This document shows, piece after piece, positions 8,431 through 14,297 of a stretch of 25,572 nt of DNA (position 1 is the stretch's first letter; each line of letters opens with the position of its first letter). Position numbers and translations under genes: made by a program. Below the pieces are notes generated by a model. The model was not told the DNA's origin. It was given only the letters and a program-made list of their open reading frames with translations, and ran no database searches. Source of the DNA: CAZYJR01 sp964647905 (GTDB lineage: Bacteria > Desulfobacterota > DSM-4660 > Desulfatiglandales > HGW-15); NCBI GenBank assembly GCA_964647905.1, contig CAZYJR010000045.1, positions 1 to 25,572 on the forward strand, given 5' to 3'.

Positions 8431-8652
8431 GAGTCAAATCCGGCGTTTCTGCAATCGGTCGTGCGCCGGGCCTCGGGCATGCTCAAGAGGATCGGGGCCA
8501 CGGACCCCATACTCTTTGCCGGTGGTGTGGCGCTCAATCCCTGCATGGTTCGGTGCCTTGCCGAGGCCACGGGGAAAGAGATCTTGGTGCCGGAGCAGCC
8601 CCAGATGACCGGGGCGCTGGGGGCGGCGATCATGGCCGAGGAAATGCGGTAG
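8413..8652 (+). pseudogene. C-terminal remnant of a BadF/BadG/HgdC-type CoA-dehydratase activator ATPase
   Basis: About 80 codons match the C-terminal end of the ASKHA-fold activator family: RRASGMLKRIG, PILFAGGVALNP, then ATGKEILVPEQPQ and TGALGAAIMAEE. Full-length activators are about 260 residues or more and carry an N-terminal GxDxGS/T motif and two Cys that bind a [4Fe-4S] cluster. None of these is present here because the reading frame begins only after aroA. The piece is therefore a truncated remnant, possibly left by a recombination event at the aroA 3' end. A second short copy of the same coding segment is at 10966-11001. It could in principle be expressed as read-through from the aro operon, but no function is likely. 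Confidence 0.65.
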
Positions 8653-8670
8653 GAGGGAGTCTCGAATGAC

Positions 8671-8850
8671 GACGGGCACGGCGCGCGGCTTTCGGACGGC
8701 ACCCCGGGCTGGTACGGACTTGGACCGGTTTCTGTCCTGCCGGAGTACCAGCGAAAGGGCCTCGGCAAGGCCCTGATCCGGGAGGGCTGTCGCGGTTGAA
8801 AGAATTGAGTGCTTGGGACTACGCCCTATCTTTCGATGGGCGTATCCCCA
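8671..8850 (+). pseudogene. GNAT acetyltransferase remnant, copy 1
   Basis: Translation in the frame of 8653 gives SDGTPGWYGLGPVSVLPEYQ followed by RKGLGKALIREG, which is the GNAT acetyl-CoA-binding motif A (Q/R-x-x-G-x-G/A). The frame then ends in TGA at 8797 because of a one-base loss relative to an expected EGLSRLKEL reading. After that only a fragment, ALSFDGRIP, of the expected C-terminus remains near 8827, in another joint, so about 115 bases have been lost internally. The end runs into the convergent Crp/Fnr gene. A second copy with the same frameshift is at 12928. Confidence 0.6.
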
Positions 8851-9555
8851 TCAGACCTCAGGAGACACGATAAGCATCCGTCCCCTCTGGGAAATGCGCC
8901 CTGATTCCCTCAGCCCCTTCAGGGCCCGGGTCACTGTTACCCGGTGTGCACCCACCAAGAAACTGATCTCCTCATGGGTCAGCGGAAAGCGGATCTCCAC
9001 GCCATCGCCGACCCGAACGCCGTGTTCAAGGGCTACCTGTTTCAGGACGCTGTACAGGCGATCCTCGAGGTTGGTGAAAGACATGCTGCTCACGCGGGTG
9101 GTCAGCCAGTTGATCCGCTCGCTCAAGTTGCTGATCACCTGAAGGCCAATCCGGGGGTGCTCCAGCACCAGTTGTTCAAATTGATCTTTCGTGAATCCGC
9201 AGGTGAGGGTCTCCTCCATGCACCAGGCCGCAAGGGGGTAGTCCACATTCTCGCTCAGCATGTTTTCACCCAGGAAATCGCCGGCCTTGCGGATATCAAG
9301 CGTGATCTCGGCGCCGTCCTCCGTGTTCTTGCAGAGCTTGACGCGTCCGGCTTTGATGAGGAACATCTGGCGGGCCGGCTCGCCCTGCATGAACACATAT
9401 TGTCCGCGGTCGTATTGCTTCCGGTTGGCTGCACGGACCAACGCTTGCAGAGACTCGGGCGTCAGGTTCTCGAACAACCAAAGGTGACCGAGGCAGACCG
9501 GAGAGACTTCAAGCCCCTCTCCGGCCATTTGCTCGCAAATACATCCTTTCGTCAT
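8851..9555 (-). CDS. Crp/Fnr family transcriptional regulator
   Basis: The 234-residue product has an N-terminal cyclic-nucleotide-binding-like beta barrel (about 25-145, with GQYVFMQGEPARQMFLIKAGRVKL and GDFLGE) followed by a dimerisation helix and a Crp-type winged helix (about 160-230, with LTHEEISFLVGAHRVTVTRAL as the recognition region). ATG at 9555 is chosen for its GAGGG site five bases upstream; an upstream alternative at 9585 lacks one. The N-terminus has three cysteines (CIC and a third about 14 residues later), not the exact Fnr spacing, so oxygen or redox sensing through a cluster is possible but unproven. It lies downstream of, and in the same direction as, the DUF1638 gene (gap 111 bases). 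Confidence 0.9.
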   Translation of the reverse strand: MTKGCICEQMAGEGLEVSPVCLGHLWLFENLTPESLQALVRAANRKQYDRGQYVFMQGEPARQMFLIKAGRVKLCKNTEDGAEITLDIRKAGDFLGENMLSENVDYPLAAWCMEETLTCGFTKDQFEQLVLEHPRIGLQVISNLSERINWLTTRVSSMSFTNLEDRLYSVLKQVALEHGVRVGDGVEIRFPLTHEEISFLVGAHRVTVTRALKGLRESGRISQRGRMLIVSPEV

Positions 9556-9666
9556 GTCGCCCTCACTCTGGTGCCGGTTTAGCAAGGCAGTCGCTTATCA
9601 GGGCCCAGTCAATACTAGGGCCTGACCGAGCACAGATCAAATGAAAACAAAGGAAGGCTATGGAGT

Positions 9667-10230
9667 TCAACCCACTGCCTTGATCAGAATTTCGCTGAAG
9701 TGTCCGAGATCGAGGCTTTCGACTTCGATGGGGACTTGCACCAGATCGAAAAACTCCATCAATTCCCCGTCACGCAAAGGATTGATACCCGCATCGAGCA
9801 GTAGGATTCGATCATACCGGCCCATGTTCATTCGCACATCAAATTCGTCCCAGCCCTGGGCCTCCATGATCTGAGGCCAGGCGCGAATCCACCCGGGCGT
9901 CATGATCATGGTGCGGTCGGCCTCGAGGCCCGGCTGTCGATCGCCGCATAACGCCTCTACACAGTTTTTCACACCTGCTGTCTTAGCCCCATAACGAAAC
10001 GCCAGGCTATGAATCTCCGGATGACAACCGGTGCCGAAAAGGATGCGGATGTCCACCTCCTGTCCGTCTAGACCCGATAGGGCCTTCTCCAGCTCAAGTT
10101 GAAGCGCATCGGGATCCGCATGGAGGCCGGCACTGATCCAAGTGATCTCCCAATCGTCGCCCTCAGGCATTACCGCCCGAAACTCATCCTCGAAGACCCG
10201 ACAGGCTATTAGCCGCTTATGTCTGCCCAT
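9667..10230 (-). CDS. DUF1638 family protein
   Basis: The 187-residue product matches the DUF1638 pattern: a central ILFGTGCHPEI with a Cys-His, then VKNCVEALCGD and a TPGWIRAW segment where the family has its hallmark GW. No signal peptide or membrane helix is visible, so it should be cytoplasmic. Function is unknown; DUF1638 genes are commonly found in anaerobes near corrinoid methyltransferase genes. Here no such gene is next to it, only a Crp/Fnr regulator downstream. The conserved Cys/His residues suggest metal or cofactor binding (inference). Start at 10230 has GGAG ten bases upstream. Confidence 0.75.
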   Translation of the reverse strand: MGRHKRLIACRVFEDEFRAVMPEGDDWEITWISAGLHADPDALQLELEKALSGLDGQEVDIRILFGTGCHPEIHSLAFRYGAKTAGVKNCVEALCGDRQPGLEADRTMIMTPGWIRAWPQIMEAQGWDEFDVRMNMGRYDRILLLDAGINPLRDGELMEFFDLVQVPIEVESLDLGHFSEILIKAVG

Positions 10231-10438
10231 AGGTCGTGCTCCAAGCTTCAGATGTTAGCGCCATGTGGTCTGCACGGCCAGTTTCTCCCGAATGCCGGGT
10301 TCCATGGCTCTCCTTAAGTTCCACGGGCGCGACTTCGACGTTGAAATCGGTGCACACTCTTGCCGGACTTGGCTGGGCCCCGTGCCCCTGGCCGTGAACC
10401 GGTCTCCCGGGCGAGAGGCACAAGGGCCCGTCACTGGT
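10231..10438. other. Gap without a recognised gene
   Basis: About 208 bases between the DUF1638 start and the small zinc protein stop. Open frames on both strands cross it but show no family resemblance. A 16-codon minus-strand ORF (MEPGIREKLAVQTTWR, after a GGAG) ending near 10257 could be a fragment of something or a chance ORF. No terminator was seen. Confidence 0.4.
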
Positions 10439-10564
10439 CTATTTTTTCTTCTCCTCTTTTGCCTCGGCCAGCTTGACCTCTCGTTGACAGAGGTCACACT
10501 TGCCTTCCTCCGTGATGCAAGGTTGCCGGGGGGCATCACCGCCGCAAATCCCGCATTTCGGCAT
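10439..10564 (-). CDS. Small CxxC zinc-ribbon-like protein (41 aa)
   Basis: A 41-residue protein with CGICGG near the N-terminus, a further Cys at residue 16 and CDLCQ near residue 23, ending in a charged Lys/Glu-rich tail. The two CxxC pairs suggest one zinc or iron site (inference). The ATG at 10564 is preceded by an excellent ribosome site, AAAGGAGGT, eight bases upstream, which decides the start; a longer frame from 10624 has none. Function unknown. It lies upstream of DUF1638 in the same direction, 208 bases away, and has a dyad 63 bases upstream of its start. Confidence 0.7.
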   Translation of the reverse strand: MPKCGICGGDAPRQPCITEEGKCDLCQREVKLAEAKEEKKK

Positions 10565-10626
10565 CGGATTCCACCTCCTTTCTTCAGGACGTTGATCGCA
10601 GGATATCCCTGAAAGCTCTGGCATAC

Positions 10627-10642
10627 TGTAGCGGGCGCTACA
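10627..10642. promoter_or_regulatory. Dyad upstream of the small zinc protein, candidate operator
   Basis: TGTAGCG, two bases, CGCTACA: a perfect 7-base inverted repeat, 63 bases upstream of the start at 10564. Size and location fit a regulator-binding site, but no convincing -35/-10 pair could be placed around it. Confidence 0.35.
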
Positions 10643-10742
10643 AAATCACACTTTCATGCGAGGGAATACGAAGGATCGATTGCAAGAATGAGGATGTGCT
10701 GGCTTATAGAAAAGGAGAGGAAATCGCTTTAGTCAGCCAATT

Positions 10743-11005
10743 ATTGACGTTGCAGCCTCGAAGGTGGCGGTAGACGCCGCCTTGGTCGGGCTATGCACGG
10801 GCTGATTTCGCCGCTGAGGAGGAGGAAAAGCTCCTCCCTCGGAACACCTGCGCCCTGATCAACCCAGCCTTCGGGTTCAAGGCGGGCAAGGAACGGAGCA
10901 CAAGAAACCTGACCGAGGAATCCCGGGACTCGGTGGATGCGCTCATGGAGGCCTTTGAGGGGCGGGGCCATGGAGAAAGAGATAGTGGTGCCGGAGTAGT
11001 CCAAC
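10743..11005 (+). pseudogene. Degenerate + strand coding remnants including a BadF-type end
   Basis: No intact gene, but pieces of coding-like sequence lie in different frames: IDVAASKVAVDAALVGLCTG then stop, followed in another frame by about 65 codons including EEEEKLLPRNTCALINPAFG and SRDSVDALMEAF. At 10966-11001 the DNA matches 8565-8600 in 30 of 36 positions, so KEIVVPE of an activator C-terminus can be read, with TAG where the first copy has CAG. NTCALINPAFGF weakly recalls the D-component of 2-hydroxyacyl-CoA dehydratases, which would fit, but this is a guess. The end of the remnant abuts the 3' end of the convergent iron-sulfur gene. Confidence 0.4.
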
Positions 11006-11689
11006 CTAAGATCCCAGGGCTGACTTATTGTTCTTTCTTTCCATCCGGATAGCCCCGCTTGGGCAAGTGGTGACACAAAGGCCGCACCCGTAGCATTTAT
11101 CCGGATGGTACTTTACGGCGTGATTGTCAAGGTCGCGGGCGCCGAAAACACACCGATCAACACAAATACCGCAATTCGAGCAAAAGTCAGGGTCCCAGAC
11201 GGCCATATAATCGGAGCCTGCCACCAGGTCCTTCCTATCAAAGTCCAAAAGGAGCTGCAAGTCGTGGCAGCAACACCGGCAGCAGCTACAGATGGCATAC
11301 GGATATTGACTGGGATTATATAGGGTCAAATGCACCAGGCCGCGTTCATTGGCCTGGTGGAGTTTTTCCACCAGGCCATCCAGGGAGATTCTCCTTGCAT
11401 ACCTCTTTTCCACCAGCCTATCCGAGATGTCATTGAGAAAGATGCAGATATCAACGGGGTTGTCACACCGCCGGTAATGGGTCCGGCATGCGCAGGGGGC
11501 CAGGGCAAAAGATCGTGCATCCTTGATGAATTTTACCACCTGCTCTGTGGGGAGCACCCATTGCTTTCCCGCCAAGGCCCGGGCGACGGGAACGACCTTG
11601 GAGGCAAATGCGATCTTTTCATCGGAAAGCCACTGATCATATTTATTTACTCTTTTTCTGAGCCATTCATCCATTTTGGTATAATGCAT
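11006..11689 (-). CDS. 4Fe-4S dicluster-binding protein with extra Cys-rich region
   Basis: A 227-residue soluble protein. The C-terminal 60 residues hold two ferredoxin motifs: CSNCGICVDRC (about 170-180) and CYGCGLCVTTCP (about 199-210), enough for two [4Fe-4S] clusters. Upstream are CACRTHYRRC (about 66-75) and an unusual CSCCRCCC run (134-141), which suggest a further metal or cluster site. The start at 11689 shares one base with the GntR stop (TGATG), so the two are co-translated. Likely an electron carrier or a redox subunit whose partner is not in this operon; the partner could be one of the flavin or tungsten oxidoreductases elsewhere (inference). An ATG five codons further in is an alternative start. 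Confidence 0.82.
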   Translation of the reverse strand: MHYTKMDEWLRKRVNKYDQWLSDEKIAFASKVVPVARALAGKQWVLPTEQVVKFIKDARSFALAPCACRTHYRRCDNPVDICIFLNDISDRLVEKRYARRISLDGLVEKLHQANERGLVHLTLYNPSQYPYAICSCCRCCCHDLQLLLDFDRKDLVAGSDYMAVWDPDFCSNCGICVDRCVFGARDLDNHAVKYHPDKCYGCGLCVTTCPSGAIRMERKNNKSALGS

Positions 11690-12711
11690 CAGGCCTTTTC
11701 CTCTTTTATTTTTTTCGGCCGGCGTCTCCGCGCCACCCCAAGGCCGGTGATCGTCAAGCCTTTCATTTGTTGACCCTTGAGGCATCGGCGGACCACGGCC
11801 ACGCCCGCCGGATCCGGACGAAGGTCCACCTTGCCCACCCGGGTGTGCGGCCCGGCCAAGGCAATGACGCGCTCGTAGACATAATGGGAGGCAAGGACCA
11901 CGGGGCAGGTTTCCAGCAGCCGGCTAACGCCCTCTTCATCGTCCATTCCCGCCCAGATTCTTCTAAGAGACGATCCGCTGTGATAGATGATGTCCCTAAA
12001 CAGTGTCCGGGTGCTGCGGGCATTGGCGCAGACAAGGCCCACCCTTGTCCCTGCGGGCAGGCCATTGAGGATCTCGAGGACGGTCCAATCGACCTGCATT
12101 AGCAAGCCCACCGCCTCCACCGGACTGTCCGGCAAGGCCGCCCTGAACTCCTCCAAGTGGCTGAACCCGCATACAACCAAATCCACGTGATTCAGCCGAC
12201 GCCGGGCAAGGCGCGGGTCCTTCTCAATGTCTTGGATCAGCATGACCTGTGTGCGGACCCTTAATTCCTTCTCCAGGCGGGCAGCTATGTGGATTCCGGT
12301 TTCGTGATTGCACTCCACGATCAAAAGCCGGTGGTGCTGATCTCGCACGGGTTGGCAGGCAAGGCGGCTCATGAATCGGTCCGCCACTTCATCCGGCTCA
12401 TACCCCAGGGATTGGGCCTTGGCCATCAACTCATCGAACAGCTTGCCAAGATCTTCCCGAGGGTCTGCAGTCTTCATGGCGCTCACATAAGTTCCCGAAC
12501 CCATTGAAGTGCTTAGCCATCCCTCCTTGGTCAACTCCCGATAGGCGGACCAGGCCGTATTGCGGTTTACCCCCAGCGTCAGGGCCAGATCGCGTGAGGA
12601 CGGAAGTCGAGCGCCGGGTCTCAGGCGTCCGGACTCTATCATGCCTTTAATTTGGTGCTTAATCTGATCCTTTACACCCAAGGGGCTCGATTTATTGAAA
12701 GTCAATTTCAT
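11689..12711 (-). CDS. GntR family transcriptional regulator
   Basis: The 340-residue product has an N-terminal GntR winged helix (about 1-75; SPLGVKDQIKHQIKGMIESG, then LPSSRDLALTLGVNRNTAWSAYREL and the wing GWLSTSMGSGTYVS). The C-terminal 260 residues are not a PLP aminotransferase domain (too short for MocR and no Schiff-base segment) and show no family I can name; they alternate strands and helices like a ligand-binding alpha/beta domain. The ATG at 12711 is typical for the family but has no Shine-Dalgarno, and the predicted transcription start is within a few bases of it, so the mRNA may be leaderless. It is directly followed by the iron-sulfur gene, its probable target along with itself. 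Confidence 0.88.
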   Translation of the reverse strand: MKLTFNKSSPLGVKDQIKHQIKGMIESGRLRPGARLPSSRDLALTLGVNRNTAWSAYRELTKEGWLSTSMGSGTYVSAMKTADPREDLGKLFDELMAKAQSLGYEPDEVADRFMSRLACQPVRDQHHRLLIVECNHETGIHIAARLEKELRVRTQVMLIQDIEKDPRLARRRLNHVDLVVCGFSHLEEFRAALPDSPVEAVGLLMQVDWTVLEILNGLPAGTRVGLVCANARSTRTLFRDIIYHSGSSLRRIWAGMDDEEGVSRLLETCPVVLASHYVYERVIALAGPHTRVGKVDLRPDPAGVAVVRRCLKGQQMKGLTITGLGVARRRRPKKIKEEKA

Positions 12712-12713
12712 AA

Positions 12714-12748
12714 ATTGTCATATTGCCCTATGACAATCTTTGTGTCAA
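12714..12748 (-). promoter_or_regulatory. GntR gene promoter with overlapping dyad operator
   Basis: On the minus strand, TTGACA (12748-12743), a 17-base spacer and CAATAT (12725-12720) form a good sigma-70 type promoter. A perfect 9-base inverted repeat, ATTGTCATA and TATGACAAT with a six-base centre (12714-12722 and 12729-12737), covers the -10 and the predicted start point. Such a position fits autorepression by the GntR protein encoded immediately downstream (inference). Confidence 0.7.
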
Positions 12749-12781
12749 CCTTTATACTGCAGTGAAGTTCTGGAACGGGCG

Positions 12782-12801
12782 GGAAAAGAAGTTGCTTTTC
12801 C
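12782..12801. repeat. Short hairpin in the gap upstream of GntR
   Basis: GGAAAAG, six-base loop, CTTTTCC (12782-12788 with 12795-12801). It is in the stretch between the GntR promoter and the GNAT remnant. No T-run follows on either strand, so its role is unclear. Confidence 0.35.
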
Positions 12802-12927
12802 GGAGGAAACGCCCCGATCATAGCCGGGGGGGATTGCCCGCCGCTTCATGACTTCCTACAAGAAGCTAAAGTTGCTATCTGTTGAACCATGGAGACGAAT
12901 GTGATTCTTATGGACACAGAGATCATG

Positions 12928-13153
12928 GGCAAGGCTCTGATCCGGGAGGGCTGTCGCGGTTGAAAGAGCTGAATGCTCAAGGCTGCCGCCTGGAGGGGCA
13001 TCCGGATCATTACAGAAAATTCGGTTTCAAGAACATGCCGGGTTTTGTATATAGGGGAGTACCCCAGGAGGTCGTCCTCGCTTTGTCTTTCGATGGGCAT
13101 ATCCTCAGGGAACGGTTGCGTTCCACGAAGGATTCGAAGCAAATGGTGAGTAG
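12928..13153 (+). pseudogene. GNAT acetyltransferase remnant, copy 2
   Basis: Reads as the C-terminal half of a GNAT enzyme when two frame changes are allowed. GKALIREG is followed by a one-base loss, then LSRLKELNAQGCRLEGHPDH, YRKFGFKNMPGFVYRGVPQE and ALSFDGH. A second shift restores QGTVAFHEGFEANGE before TAG at 13151. The N-terminal half is missing. Bases 12928-12977 match 8764-8813 at 46 of 50 positions and share the first frameshift exactly. A 108-codon frame from 12882 crosses most of it but uses non-family sequence at both ends, so I do not call it as a gene. Confidence 0.65.
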
Positions 13154-13289
13154 TAGGCTCCATGAAGGGGCCTACTGCGATATGTGGCAGACAACCCGGC
13201 CCCAATAAATGCACGGCTTGGGACAGCTCCAGCCGCCCCAAATCCTGAGCGGATTCTTGCGAGGACTCATTCCTATAAGGTGTAATAAG

Positions 13290-13895
13290 ATGACAGTTGA
13301 AGAGCGTTACAGGGAAAGATACAAGTCAGGCGATACCCCTTGGAAAATCGGAAAGCCAGATTTCAATCTTATCGAAGTTGTGACGAATAGACCCATTCAC
13401 AGCTGCAAAGTCTTAGATATTGGCTGTGGAAGGGGAGATAACTCCATATGGCTTGCACAGAACGGCTTTCAGGTTATTGCTACTGATACTTCAGACGTTG
13501 CTCTGGAGAAAGCAAAAGAGAAAGCAGCTAAAGCCAACGTTGAATGCGATTTCATGCTTGTTGATTTTCTTAAAAACAAAATTGAGGGTGCTCCTTTTGG
13601 TTTTGTATTTGACAGAGGCTGTTTTCACTCATTTAAGTCTGATAATGATTGAAGGAAGTTTGTCAAAAATGTGGCTGTTCACTTGGAGGGAGCTGGCCTA
13701 TGGCTAACAATCGCTGGCAACGCTGATGAGCATCGCCAAGGTCCTGGCCCACCTCAACTGACCGGAGGAGATATCGTCTTGGCAGTGGAGCCCTATTTTG
13801 AGATTCTTAGTCTACAATCAAGCCACTTTGGATCGAATCGCCCAAATCCACCCAGAGCCTGGAGGTGCCTACTGCAAAAAAGGCGTGCCACATAA
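13290..13895 (+). pseudogene. Class I SAM-dependent methyltransferase interrupted by one in-frame TGA
   Basis: A 201-residue TehB/TPMT-like methyltransferase would be encoded if the TGA at 13650 were read through. SAM motif I is intact (VLDIGCGRGDNS, about residues 40-51), with an acidic ATDTS segment after the next strand and the family's FDRGCFHSF near residue 112. After the TGA the same frame continues without a break: FVKNVAVHLEGAGLWL, then GNADEHRQGPGPPQL and HFGSNRPNPPRAWRCLLQKR, and ends at 13893-13895, as expected for the family. Start at 13290 has AAGG about nine bases upstream. Either a single nonsense mutation or, much less likely, a recoded codon; homologues usually have a charged residue there. 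Codon use is more AT-rich than in neighbouring genes, consistent with transfer. Confidence 0.75.
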
Positions 13896-13949
13896 ATTTT
13901 TTTATGTTTAGCCAAAATTATCCTCTGAAGCGTGTGTCGGGGCGACCGT

Positions 13950-14222
13950 ATGGAACTCCGTGTGGAATGTTATTCAGGATACAGGGGCGAGGAAACTCCC
14001 CGCCGGTTCTGGCTGGGTAAGCGACGCATCGACATCCACGAGGTCATCGACCGATGGCTCGCCCCTACCCATCGGTATTTCAAGGTAGCGGGCAAGGACG
14101 GCGCGACCTACATCCTGAGGCACGATTCGGAGACCAGCATTTGGGAGCTTACGTACTTCCAGGAAGCCGGTACTGAACTACCCGCTGTCAGGCAATTTTC
14201 TGATCTGATAAGCACTACATAA
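13950..14222 (+). CDS. Conserved small protein of unknown function
   Basis: A 90-residue soluble protein beginning MELRVECYSGYRGEETPRRF and continuing with IEVIDRW-like and HRYFKV segments, then ATYILRHDS and WELTYF. I recognise the pattern as a widespread short hypothetical family of bacteria that is mostly beta strand and about 80 residues long; no biochemical role is known to me. ATG at 13950 is chosen because homologues start there; a GTG at 13932 in the same frame is possible, and neither has a strong ribosome site. The gene is convergent with the oxidoreductase at 14298. No membrane or signal sequence is visible. Confidence 0.7.
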   Translation: MELRVECYSGYRGEETPRRFWLGKRRIDIHEVIDRWLAPTHRYFKVAGKDGATYILRHDSETSIWELTYFQEAGTELPAVRQFSDLISTT

Positions 14223-14297
14223 TTACCTTTTAAGATCTTTGAATGATGACTAAAAAAGCTGAAATTGCTATTCCCCAAAGCGTTCAGGAAGATCATC

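Noticed and set aside
8944..9582. 212-codon + strand frame opposite the Crp/Fnr gene
   Set aside because: It is an antisense shadow; the minus strand encodes clear cNMP-binding and helix-turn-helix domains.
9600..9640. GGCCC/GGGCC inverted repeat between DUF1638 and Crp/Fnr as a terminator
   Set aside because: Stem of only five bases with an 11-base loop and no T-run on the relevant strand.
13650..13652. Selenocysteine insertion at the methyltransferase TGA
   Set aside because: Homologues do not have Cys at this place and no convincing SECIS-like stem was seen right after the codon.
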